Assembly: GCA_002478145.1 (NCBI GenBank)
Contig: DLMI01000128.1
Location: forward strand, 1 to 12,166
Direction: 5' to 3'
From: Acidobacteria bacterium UBA7540
GTDB taxonomy: Bacteria; Acidobacteriota; Terriglobia; UBA7540
Length of the DNA stretch: 12,166 nt
The notes beneath the pieces were generated by a model that made no database searches, was not told the origin of the DNA, and worked only from the letters and a program-made list of their open reading frames with translations. Made by a program: the position numbers and the translations under genes. Below, one piece after another: positions 1-6,123 of the stretch (position 1 is the stretch's first letter; each line of letters starts with the position of its first letter).

Positions 1-1423
1 GCAGGAAGTAGCGCGCCGTTTCCTCGTCGCGGGTGCGGAGCGTCATGGTCGTGTTGGGAGCTGACGTGACATCTTCCTTGAATCCGCGACCGACCTGCAT
101 GAGCTGTGGCAACGACTGCATGGAGAACAGAAACGCGGTGTGCGTGCCGCGAGCAGTCTGTAGAATTTGGGCGAAGTTCCGGTAACCGAAGGGAGCGAAT
201 TCATCCAGTACAACGCTGAACATCGGCCGGTTGCTACGGCGCCTTTGCTCCTCGCTCTCATAGCGCTTGCCAACCACGAGCTGCAAGTTCTGGAGCAGCA
301 TCTTCCCCAGGGCGCGCACGGGTTCGGTGTTCTTGTTCACGTTCAACGTCACAAAGAGGATCAGCCCCTGCTCGATCACCTCGTCGATCGAGAGCAAGTC
401 TTCGTAAGGTCCGGTGATTACTGACAACTCATCATCCAGAAATGTCATGCACTCGTTCAGCAGTCCCTGGATCTTGGGCACGCGCTCACGGTCCTGGAAG
501 GACTGATAGAGATTCTTGACCGACATCTCGAAGTTCAGGCGGCGTTGGGTGGTGATTGACGCGTCGCGCTCGATGCGTCGTGTCGCCTTCTCCACCTGCT
601 CACGCAACACTTCTTGATCGATCGCCATCACCAACACGTCGTAGAAGTTGAACTTCAATCCCGTGTACACCAGCACCCGGACGATATCGGCGAGGTAGTT
701 GAGCTGGTGCTTGGCAAAGAACTCGTCGTGCAAGTTGAACGAGCCGAAGACCATGTTCACGACCGGCATGTAGTCGTCATCCGCACAATGGAACGGATTG
801 TAGAGGACGGAGATGTCAGGACGTGCGGGATTCAACACCCTCAGTTGGTGCAGGCGGCCGGCGCGGTGTATATGGGGCAGCAGGTCGTAAAAGAATTCCA
901 GGTCACCTTTGCCGTCGAAGATGACCATGGGGATGTGACGCGGGTCTTCGGGCGGGCCAACAGTTCGCGCCAAATCCTGGCTGATGATGTTGCGGAGAAG
1001 TGTCGTCTTGCCGGAGCCGGTCATGCCCAGGACGATCCCCTGCATGACTCGGACTTTGTCAGGCCAAAACCAGGGTTCGCCGTGAACATCGTAGCCCAGC
1101 ACAACCGCGTCGTGAGCCCATGCCTTGCGTGTGAAAGCTTCATCGCGTTTCGGCGGCATCACCAGGGGAGGACTCGGCCATTGCTTCTCGCGCCGCGAGC
1201 GTCGCGTGGCCAGAAGCCATATACCACCGCCGGCACCCAGCCCGCTGATGACCATGTACAGAGTTATTTCTTCAAGCTGAGGACTCGTAAAGTGGTAGCG
1301 GTTGCGGGCGACATACCAAATGAACCAGCTAACCGCCAGGATCACCACAGCGATGAGAATTTCAAGGCTTTCGAGAAGTGGAGGGTATTCGCGCCGGTCG
1401 TAATTGGGAGGTCTCGCCATCAT
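1..1423 (-). CDS. virD4: VirD4/TraG-type coupling protein ATPase (3' end beyond window)
   Basis: Coupling proteins are inner-membrane ATPases that bring relaxase-bound DNA and protein substrates to the type IV secretion channel. I translated the minus strand from 1423 to the left edge and found 474 residues with no stop, so the C-terminus is outside the window. Two hydrophobic segments lie near residues 20-39 and 54-72, the usual VirD4 membrane anchor. Walker A is GMTGSGKTT at 133-141. A FDGKGD motif lies at about 169-174. Walker B is VVLDEFAPFGY at 404-414, followed by the family-typical QILQTARGT and FSMQSLPQL stretches. The ATG overlaps the stop of the upstream small gene (ATGA), so translation is probably coupled. 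An ATG one codon later is also possible. The family call is secure; whether it is a conjugative or an effector-type coupler cannot be told from here. Confidence 0.93.
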   Translation of the reverse strand, partial: MMARPPNYDRREYPPLLESLEILIAVVILAVSWFIWYVARNRYHFTSPQLEEITLYMVISGLGAGGGIWLLATRRSRREKQWPSPPLVMPPKRDEAFTRKAWAHDAVVLGYDVHGEPWFWPDKVRVMQGIVLGMTGSGKTTLLRNIISQDLARTVGPPEDPRHIPMVIFDGKGDLEFFYDLLPHIHRAGRLHQLRVLNPARPDISVLYNPFHCADDDYMPVVNMVFGSFNLHDEFFAKHQLNYLADIVRVLVYTGLKFNFYDVLVMAIDQEVLREQVEKATRRIERDASITTQRRLNFEMSVKNLYQSFQDRERVPKIQGLLNECMTFLDDELSVITGPYEDLLSIDEVIEQGLILFVTLNVNKNTEPVRALGKMLLQNLQLVVGKRYESEEQRRRSNRPMFSVVLDEFAPFGYRNFAQILQTARGTHTAFLFSMQSLPQLMQVGRGFKEDVTSAPNTTMTLRTRDEETARYFL

Positions 1424-1644
1424 GACCACAAGTTGAAGTGAACGAACACTCCCAAAAGTGCCAAGAGGCAGAACACAGCGAGCACAAAAGCCTTCCTGGG
1501 ATGTCGTGGCGCTTCGGGCTCAAAGGGATTGGCAGGCTCGAGAGCTATAGCCGACACGGCTTTGCCCAGTCCGAGGTCCGGACGGCCCTTGAGATATTCC
1601 ATCAACAACGAACGAACTTCTAATTGCGTGAATGCTTTTGTCAT
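1420..1644 (-). CDS. small single-span membrane protein, unknown, in T4SS operon
   Basis: This encodes 74 residues. A soluble N-terminal half is followed by a proline- and acid-rich stretch (PANPFEPEAPRHP, about 38-49). One hydrophobic helix follows at about 52-69, and only about five residues come after it, so it looks tail-anchored or C-terminally anchored in the inner membrane. It starts 2 bases after the virB9 stop and its TGA overlaps the virD4 ATG, so it is locked into the operon and probably translated by coupling; no strong Shine-Dalgarno site is visible. I do not recognise a family. Its place just before virD4 suggests an accessory membrane subunit, possibly an adaptor for the coupling protein, but this rests on context only. 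It is not a VirB10: far too short and without the periplasmic domain. Confidence 0.75.
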   Translation of the reverse strand: MTKAFTQLEVRSLLMEYLKGRPDLGLGKAVSAIALEPANPFEPEAPRHPRKAFVLAVFCLLALLGVFVHFNLWS

Positions 1645-1646
1645 GA

Positions 1647-2504
1647 TTAAAGCACCATCGTAGCGGTTGGCTGGCCTTGCGCGTCCCGAGGGAAAATAAG
1701 GCGCAGGATCGTTTGAGCATTTCCTTTCGTCGGAAGCCTTACACCGACAACGCCCAACGTCTCTTGTCCAGGTTCAACACGGACAGAACGCAGCTTTCCA
1801 GTAACTACTTCGACCGGCCTTTCGCCGGCCGCTTCGATATGAGCGGCCGCAGACTCCGTCAACTGGGTGTTCGGCAAATGATCCGCAGCGTGGGAAGAGC
1901 CGTTCACGTTTATTGCCACGACCTGTGGCGTACTCAGCGTGTAGGCTTCCCGCGTTCCGTTCCGCACCGCGTAGCGGATGAACAGTTCATTGGTGTCATC
2001 CTGGAAGGTGTCCTTGAGCAGCACGATGACTCGATTCTTTTGTGTCTTCAAACCATCCGTTCGGATCGGTTTGCTGTTGAGCAGAACCTCCGAAGCACTC
2101 ACACCAGTTGCAGCCGGCGAAGATGGCTTTGTGGCGGTCGGTGGCGCAGGCACTGGAGGCGGTGCGGGCTCGTCGATGGCAAAGTGCATCTCGTCGACGG
2201 CGCCCGCAGGCTCCAGTTCGTAACTCGTTCGTCCTGACGCCGTCCAGATGAAGAGGTTGGTGGCAACGTCAGCCTCCGTTGGCTGAATGAAGACCTTGTT
2301 TTCCCGCCATTCGATCTTGAAGGCCGGGCTACCAGCGGCCACCGTGATTACCGGCTCGCGAACTTCGATTACCGTCAGATGGTTCAGGGCGGTTTGGACG
2401 CGCACAATCCGGTTAGGATCGGGTTTCTGGACTTCGATCCTTTGTGCCCGGGCTGGCTGCACAAGCGCCGCCAATGTCACGATAGTGATAATTAATCCTC
2501 GCAT
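1647..2504 (-). CDS. virB9: VirB9/TrbG (CagX-like) outer core component with unusual C-terminal domain
   Basis: VirB9-family proteins are periplasmic and form the outer-membrane core complex of type IV secretion systems. The protein is 285 residues from the ATG at 2504, chosen because GGAGGAG (2514-2520) lies just upstream and because this start gives a clean signal peptide ending ARA|Q at about residue 20. An upstream in-frame extension to 2657 has no support. Residues 22-100 match the VirB9 N-terminal domain, for example RVQTALNHLTVIEV, FKIEWRENKVFIQP and TNLFIWTASGRTSYEL. A proline/alanine linker follows (about 112-132). Residues 140-285 form a second beta-rich domain (ELFIRYAVRNGTREAYTL, VRVEPGQETLGVVGVRLP) that does not look like the standard VirB7-binding VirB9 C-terminal domain. 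No VirB7-like lipoprotein gene is seen nearby. The family call is good for the N-terminal half only. Confidence 0.85.
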   Translation of the reverse strand: MRGLIITIVTLAALVQPARAQRIEVQKPDPNRIVRVQTALNHLTVIEVREPVITVAAGSPAFKIEWRENKVFIQPTEADVATNLFIWTASGRTSYELEPAGAVDEMHFAIDEPAPPPVPAPPTATKPSSPAATGVSASEVLLNSKPIRTDGLKTQKNRVIVLLKDTFQDDTNELFIRYAVRNGTREAYTLSTPQVVAINVNGSSHAADHLPNTQLTESAAAHIEAAGERPVEVVTGKLRSVRVEPGQETLGVVGVRLPTKGNAQTILRLIFPRDAQGQPTATMVL

Positions 2505-2513
2505 TTGCTGTTT

Positions 2514-2520
2514 CTCCTCC
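2514..2520 (-). promoter_or_regulatory. ribosome binding site deciding the virB9 start
   Basis: GGAGGAG on the minus strand lies 9 bases before the ATG at 2504. It fixes the start at the signal-peptide methionine rather than at the longer in-frame opening at 2657. Confidence 0.8.
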
Positions 2521-2527
2521 ATTCGGT

Positions 2528-2583
2528 CTTCTCTCAAGGTTATTGAGAAGCCCCGGAGGCTCCGTCGACTGGAGCCCCCGAGG
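2528..2583 (-). repeat. two back-to-back hairpins in the polymerase-virB9 spacer
   Basis: The 124-base spacer 2505-2628 holds two adjacent inverted repeats. The first pairs CTTC..TCAA (2528-2537, with a two-base bulge) with TTGAGAAG (2543-2550) around GGTTA. The second pairs 2551-2563 with 2571-2583; its core is GGCTCC/GGAGCC (2558-2563 and 2571-2576), extended by further pairs across two mismatches, with a 7-base loop. In the direction of transcription no T-run follows, so a classical intrinsic terminator is unlikely. An RNA-processing or stability element between the polymerase and virB9 messages is possible. Confidence 0.55.
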
Positions 2584-2628
2584 GTAGGTTGCTGTGTTGT
2601 TGCAGGCGAACTGCGCGAAGCTTCTTGC

Positions 2629-5298
2629 TCAGTCCACCTTTTTTCTTCGCGGCACAAAGGGGCGTTGTTGCGTGCCCGGAAAGATCACCTTTCCGTCGCG
2701 TACCTCGCTTCTCCCTGGCTCGATAGAGAACGGATGAACCCTGTCAACCATTACCGGGTTTCCGCCCCCGTCGCGGTCCATAAACACCTCACCCTTGTGC
2801 GTCACTTGCATGTGGAAGATGCGGCGTTCATGAACACTGCCGTCGCCGTTCGGGAAAGCAGCAACCAGAAAAACACGCCCTTCGGCATCGATCTCTACTT
2901 CACCATCACAGAGTTCGGGAACCGCCACCGTGATTGGCCGGCCGCCGGTCCGTTCCACCATTTTGTTCACGATTTCCTGGGGGAAGGCGTAGAACACGAT
3001 CGATCCCGTGCCCTGCCGGTCTTTATTTTGGCACGCCGCAGCAGTTTTGCAGGCAATGGCGTGCAGTGCGGCCAGATAAGACAATCGATTCCCATTCTTT
3101 TGCTCGGCCCATTTGCGGACCATGTGGATCAGGTTTTTGATGTCCTGGCGGCTTCGTTCCTCGAAAAAGTGCAGTGCCGCCTGGGCCTGGTTGCGCTTGA
3201 AGGTCGCCTCTTTCCGAGTAGCGGGGTCGGATTTCTTGGCCTGGAACTCAGCTTCGGCTTCCTCCAGCGCCTTTTCGACCTTCCTGCGCCGCTCGACCAC
3301 CAGTCCGATGTTGACGGCGTAGAAAGTCGAGACAACGCCGCACTCCCGGTAAATCTCGCGGCTGAAGGGATCGCCTGCAATCAGCCCGCGAAAGTCACTG
3401 AGTGGTGCGGTCTCCGTGAAGAACCGGTTGAGGTGCTGGCGGAGAAACACGTACATCTTTCCGATCTTGTCGGTTTCAGGGACATCGAGGTGTTCCGGCA
3501 TTTCGGAAATACACCGCTTGTTCTTGAGCTTCAACCAAGGCGCGGGCGTCACTTGTTTGCGCACCTCGCTGATCAGCTTCTGGTCGGGCTCCGTTCCCCA
3601 CTTCAACTGGTCGATGGCATTTTGGAGCTGGTCGACGAGTTGGTTTGCGAAGTCCGTCTTGCCGGCGGCGAGACACGAGGTCTTGAGGTCGGTGATAGAA
3701 CCGATGCGGTTGCCCCGCGCCATCATCGCCACCTGGGGCAGGTTCCACCAAGGGCTTTGCTTTTTCTGGAGTTTATTCTTGGGATTGAACTTCTGCTCTT
3801 GATAAGCAAAGCGGTCCTGGACGAACCGTGGGAAGCGGTCACCCTCGACCACGCATACCTGGTCGAAGTCGTAATCGCCTCCGTTTCTTTTGGCGGTTTC
3901 CGAATGCAGCGTGAAGGTGCCCTTCAAACGAAGCTGCTGGTCAAATAGATCGAGGACCTGCGGCTCGCTCAGCGTGCACCCGCCATTCTTCAAATTGGTG
4001 CCCAACAGACTGACCGCCTCTTCTGTGGAAAGATTCTGGAAGGGAAGCAAATCTTCTTTCATCCGGATCGGGTAGCGTACCAGAAGGCCCTGGCGGCAGC
4101 GCAGTGGTGTAATGGCTTGGTCCTGCGGAATCCAATCCGAACCCGAAAAGACTTCCCCGTTGTGTAGAAGGAGGTACCCGTCATCCGCGAGTGTGAATCC
4201 GGGCATCAGGAAGCCTCCTGAGGTACATAGCTTGAACGCCCACTTTGCCAAAAGCCGCTGCAACTGGCGGTTAATGAATGGGTGTCGCACGATGTACCCG
4301 GTCGGATCCGCCTTGAGCACAGCCTCGACAATGGTGTTTTCAACGCTCGTGTACTCCGGTGCGGTCCCTTCCTCGGATTCGATCGAACGCTGGGCCTCCT
4401 CAGTTCCCAGGATACGGAAGAGTTCCGTGAAGTCCCCTTCTTTCACCGCTGCCTCCAACTTCTCGATTTCCTGGAGGGCATAGGCTTTGATCTCGAGCTC
4501 AATCGAGTCTGCGGGTGCGTGTTCCACCAGCGTGTAACTCGACCTGAACTGAAGATCGCGGGAGACCTCACGGATGCCGAGAACGATGTGACCACGGTAA
4601 GCATGCGCCTGCCGGTCCCCGAGTAGCGACCGAAAGGAACGTACCAAGCCGCCTCGGTAATCGGGCTTGACCGCGGACTTGGGCAGGATGATGTCGGCTT
4701 CCAATTTCTGCGCCACATCATCACCCATCACCTTGAACGATCCTTTGGCCTGGGTTTTGTCAAAGGCCAAACGAAACTGGTAGAAACGGTGTGCAGGCAG
4801 ATTGAGCTTGAGAAAGAGCGATTGAGAAATCCACCCTCGGCAATCGTTCGTGCCCAGTTCGTGATCCTCAACCACCAGCACTCGGCAATCCGGCTCCTCG
4901 ATACGTACCTTGCAAGAAGAGACGAGAATGCCAAAGTAGGTGATCGCTGCCTGAGGCGAGCTACGGAATCGCTCTGCTATCTTCTTCTCGTGTGCAGTAT
5001 CCACGGCGTAGAACTTGCCATTTTTCGCAGAGCCCGTCGCGCCGACCAGGCTATAGCGCACGCCGTTGAACTCGATCCTGACGAGCGCCTGTTCGACGAG
5101 AGCTTGTTCGAACGAGTCCAGCGGCTCTCGCGGCACATCAACCGTCGCCACACGAATCCCCGGATAGAGCGACTGCAACAAAGTATTCTCGAGTGTGGCT
5201 TGGCGATCCAGTTCCATGAGCTTCCTTGACAAACGACCCTCTTTGTTGATTTCGAGCGCGACAACCGGCGTCGCGCTGTTATCTCTTGTCCTTGACAT
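2629..5298 (-). CDS. single-chain two-barrel RNA polymerase homologue (QDE-1/RDR/YonO-like)
   Basis: This encodes 889 residues with no signal peptide or membrane segment, so it should be cytoplasmic. Motifs in order match the eukaryotic RNA-dependent RNA polymerase/YonO family. GVRYSLVGATGS (79-90) resembles the RDR segment before the core. TNDCRGWIS (150-158) resembles the DG.G.IS motif. QFRLAFDKTQAKGSFKV (174-190) and DIILPKSAVK (202-211) carry lysines K185, K207 and K211, like the first double-psi barrel. GLLVRYPIRMKED (404-416) resembles V.R.P..HPGD. GTFTLHSETAKRNGGDYDFD (460-479) holds aspartates D475, D477 and D479. LH is nine residues before the first aspartate and Q follows the last, exactly as in bacterial beta' (LH...NADFDGDQ). 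RIGSITDLKTSCLAAG...AIDQLKWG (531-568) resembles the helical segment after the RDR active site. Residues about 667-730 look coiled-coil, and the C-terminus is basic (PRRKKVD). Phe478 replaces the usual glycine of DxDGD. The reaction is presumably template-directed RNA synthesis; template type is unknown. The ATG at 5298 is chosen for its AAAAGGAG site. Family D DNA polymerase (also two-barrel) is a less likely alternative. Confidence 0.85.
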   Translation of the reverse strand: MSRTRDNSATPVVALEINKEGRLSRKLMELDRQATLENTLLQSLYPGIRVATVDVPREPLDSFEQALVEQALVRIEFNGVRYSLVGATGSAKNGKFYAVDTAHEKKIAERFRSSPQAAITYFGILVSSCKVRIEEPDCRVLVVEDHELGTNDCRGWISQSLFLKLNLPAHRFYQFRLAFDKTQAKGSFKVMGDDVAQKLEADIILPKSAVKPDYRGGLVRSFRSLLGDRQAHAYRGHIVLGIREVSRDLQFRSSYTLVEHAPADSIELEIKAYALQEIEKLEAAVKEGDFTELFRILGTEEAQRSIESEEGTAPEYTSVENTIVEAVLKADPTGYIVRHPFINRQLQRLLAKWAFKLCTSGGFLMPGFTLADDGYLLLHNGEVFSGSDWIPQDQAITPLRCRQGLLVRYPIRMKEDLLPFQNLSTEEAVSLLGTNLKNGGCTLSEPQVLDLFDQQLRLKGTFTLHSETAKRNGGDYDFDQVCVVEGDRFPRFVQDRFAYQEQKFNPKNKLQKKQSPWWNLPQVAMMARGNRIGSITDLKTSCLAAGKTDFANQLVDQLQNAIDQLKWGTEPDQKLISEVRKQVTPAPWLKLKNKRCISEMPEHLDVPETDKIGKMYVFLRQHLNRFFTETAPLSDFRGLIAGDPFSREIYRECGVVSTFYAVNIGLVVERRRKVEKALEEAEAEFQAKKSDPATRKEATFKRNQAQAALHFFEERSRQDIKNLIHMVRKWAEQKNGNRLSYLAALHAIACKTAAACQNKDRQGTGSIVFYAFPQEIVNKMVERTGGRPITVAVPELCDGEVEIDAEGRVFLVAAFPNGDGSVHERRIFHMQVTHKGEVFMDRDGGGNPVMVDRVHPFSIEPGRSEVRDGKVIFPGTQQRPFVPRRKKVD

Positions 5299-5305
5299 GG
5301 CTTTT

Positions 5306-5313
5306 CTCCTTTT
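5306..5313 (-). promoter_or_regulatory. ribosome binding site deciding the polymerase start
   Basis: AAAAGGAG on the minus strand lies 7 bases before the ATG at 5298. An in-frame GTG at 5325 lies upstream of this site and has no site of its own, so the shorter 889-residue product is preferred. Confidence 0.8.
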
Positions 5314-5388
5314 CTGGTGGGTCACAGGCAGAAAAGGAGGCCGACGCTGCCGGTCTCTTCACTGTCCTGTGCCGCAAACGAGGTTTAC

Positions 5389-5410
5389 GGCCGGACTCGA
5401 AGAGCCGGCC
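5389..5410 (-). repeat. hairpin in polymerase leader
   Basis: Stem 5389-5394 pairs with 5405-5410 (GGCCGG/CCGGCC). A one-base bulge (5395) follows, then CTC (5396-5398) pairs with GAG (5402-5404) around a GAA loop. No T-run follows on either strand, so it is not a standard terminator. Confidence 0.5.
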
Positions 5411-5612
5411 TATTCGGTTGTTAGCGACCTGCGCGCTTTGGCAGAATTCCAAGAGCCAAAGCTGCAAGTCGTACCTGGATCGGTTGACGACAAGTTAAAA
5501 CTGCGAACTGCTTGGCATCACCTTGACGCCTCAGTTCCTGTCTGCAAACGCAGAACAGAAGAGAGGTTGCTGGAAAGGGTCCCTTCGCTTTCCACTGCCT
5601 GGAGAATAATTC

Positions 5613-5633
5613 CCAGTCAGTTTTAACGACTGG
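5613..5633 (-). repeat. inverted repeat in polymerase leader
   Basis: CCAGTC (5613-5618) and GACTGG (5628-5633) are perfect inverted arms. The inner bases GT/AC can extend the stem with one bulged A, leaving an AT-rich loop. It could be a protein-binding operator or an RNA hairpin. It lies about 315 bases upstream of the polymerase start. Confidence 0.4.
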
Positions 5634-5728
5634 ACCAAGCCCAGCACTGAACCGCAATGAAGCTTGCAGAAGGCTTTGACGGATCTAACTTCGTCTGTAA
5701 ATGAAGCCGTATTAGAAAAATGCCGCGG

Positions 5729-6025
5729 TTATCTTTTAACAGGCTCACTCCTTACCTGGGGATTCTTCCCCGTAAAGTCCGCCGTGGCGTGCCACTCGAT
5801 GAGACTGTAATAATTCAAGCCGCTCTTGAGTGACTCGATTTTAGCTTCCCCCTCGGTCGCAATCTCCCGATCCAGCGACGGGATTGTGCCATTGGCGCCG
5901 GCTTTGGCTAGAAAGAACCGGACGCTCCCTGTCGGGGCTTGCTCCTGCGGGGTCGACCGTCGGCGAGAAGTCCGAGCCACAGGCTGAGTGCCCTTCGCCT
6001 CCTCAACTGCACTGCCTGTTGCCAT
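5729..6025 (-). CDS. small hypothetical protein upstream of the polymerase
   Basis: This encodes 98 residues from the ATG at 6025, chosen because the strong site AGGAAGGAGG (6033-6042) lies 7 bases before it; the frame is open 19 codons further upstream but without such a site. The N-terminal third is low-complexity and basic (VARTSRRRSTPQEQ, about 16-29). The rest looks folded: VRFFLAKAGANGTIPSL, then GEAKIESLKSGLNYYSLIEW and a basic end (RSEPVKR). There is no signal peptide, membrane segment or cysteine. I do not recognise a family. The strong ribosome site, in-operon location and position directly before the polymerase make it a real gene and a candidate accessory factor, for example a nucleic-acid-binding partner. 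That role is inferred only from context. Confidence 0.7.
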   Translation of the reverse strand: MATGSAVEEAKGTQPVARTSRRRSTPQEQAPTGSVRFFLAKAGANGTIPSLDREIATEGEAKIESLKSGLNYYSLIEWHATADFTGKNPQVRSEPVKR

Positions 6026-6032
6026 ACTCAAA

Positions 6033-6042
6033 CCTCCTTCCT
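6033..6042 (-). promoter_or_regulatory. strong ribosome binding site of the 98-residue gene
   Basis: AGGAAGGAGG on the minus strand, 7 bases before the ATG at 6025 and directly abutting the end of the hairpin at 6043-6070. It fixes the start of the small gene. Confidence 0.8.
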
Positions 6043-6070
6043 GGCGGCTCGCTCTCGCCAGCGAGCCGCC
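6043..6070 (-). repeat. perfect 11-bp hairpin abutting the ribosome site of the 98-residue gene
   Basis: GGCGGCTCGCT (6043-6053) and AGCGAGCCGCC (6060-6070) are perfectly complementary around a 6-base loop. In the transcribed direction the ribosome site follows with no gap. On the plus strand it is followed by GTTTTCTT, so it resembles an intrinsic terminator for plus-strand transcription. In the sense direction it may be a stability or processing element. Confidence 0.65.
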
Positions 6071-6100
6071 GTTTTCTTGCATGCCAGATAACCTCTGGCG

Positions 6101-6122
6101 GGCTGCTGCCCCAATGGCAGCC
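6101..6122 (-). repeat. hairpin right after the virB8 stop
   Basis: GGCTGC (6101-6106) pairs with GCAGCC (6117-6122) around a 10-base loop, immediately downstream of the virB8 stop codon at 6124. There is no T-run in the sense direction. Confidence 0.4.
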
Positions 6123-6123
6123 T

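Larger units (their letters stand above)
5299..5728 (-). promoter_or_regulatory. 430-base leader/spacer upstream of the polymerase gene, likely regulatory
   Basis: This is the longest gene-free stretch in the window and lies directly before the polymerase gene. Small open frames in it (for example 5421-5657 from a TTG) lack ribosome sites and recognisable sequence. It contains two inverted repeats: CCAGTC/GACTGG (5613-5618 and 5628-5633) and GCCGG(a)CTC/GAGCCGGC (5390-5398 and 5402-5409). Just after the stop of the upstream gene there is CCGCGG followed by ATTTTT on the minus strand, too weak to call a terminator. I see no convincing -35/-10 pair. Its length and structure make an own promoter, an operator or an attenuator for the polymerase plausible, but that is inference. 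Confidence 0.4.

Noticed and set aside
614..1441. Plus-strand open frame of 275 codons, His/Val/Asp-rich
   Set aside because: It is the antisense of the VirD4-like gene, whose Walker motifs are on the minus strand; composition is typical of a shadow frame.
2505..2657. N-terminal extension of the VirB9-like protein to 2657
   Set aside because: It would run through two hairpins and overlap the end of the polymerase gene, with no ribosome site; the signal peptide and GGAGGAG support 2504.
2287..3948. Long plus-strand open frame of 553 codons opposite the polymerase and virB9 genes
   Set aside because: It is antisense to two well-supported genes, crosses the spacer between them, has no recognisable motif and mirrors the minus-strand codons.
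2629..5298. Reading the 889-residue protein as a relaxase, primase or secretion ATPase
   Set aside because: No Walker A, HUH, TOPRIM or helicase motif is seen; the ordered barrel motifs and DxDxD loop fit two-barrel RNA polymerases better.
5421..5657. 78-codon minus-strand frame in the polymerase leader
   Set aside because: TTG start, no ribosome site, no protein-like pattern; it overlaps the inverted repeat at 5613-5633.
5700..5732. Possible terminator after the 98-residue gene (CCGCGG then ATTTTT on the minus strand)
   Set aside because: The CCGCGG palindrome is too short to form a hairpin with a loop, so the T-tract alone is not enough.
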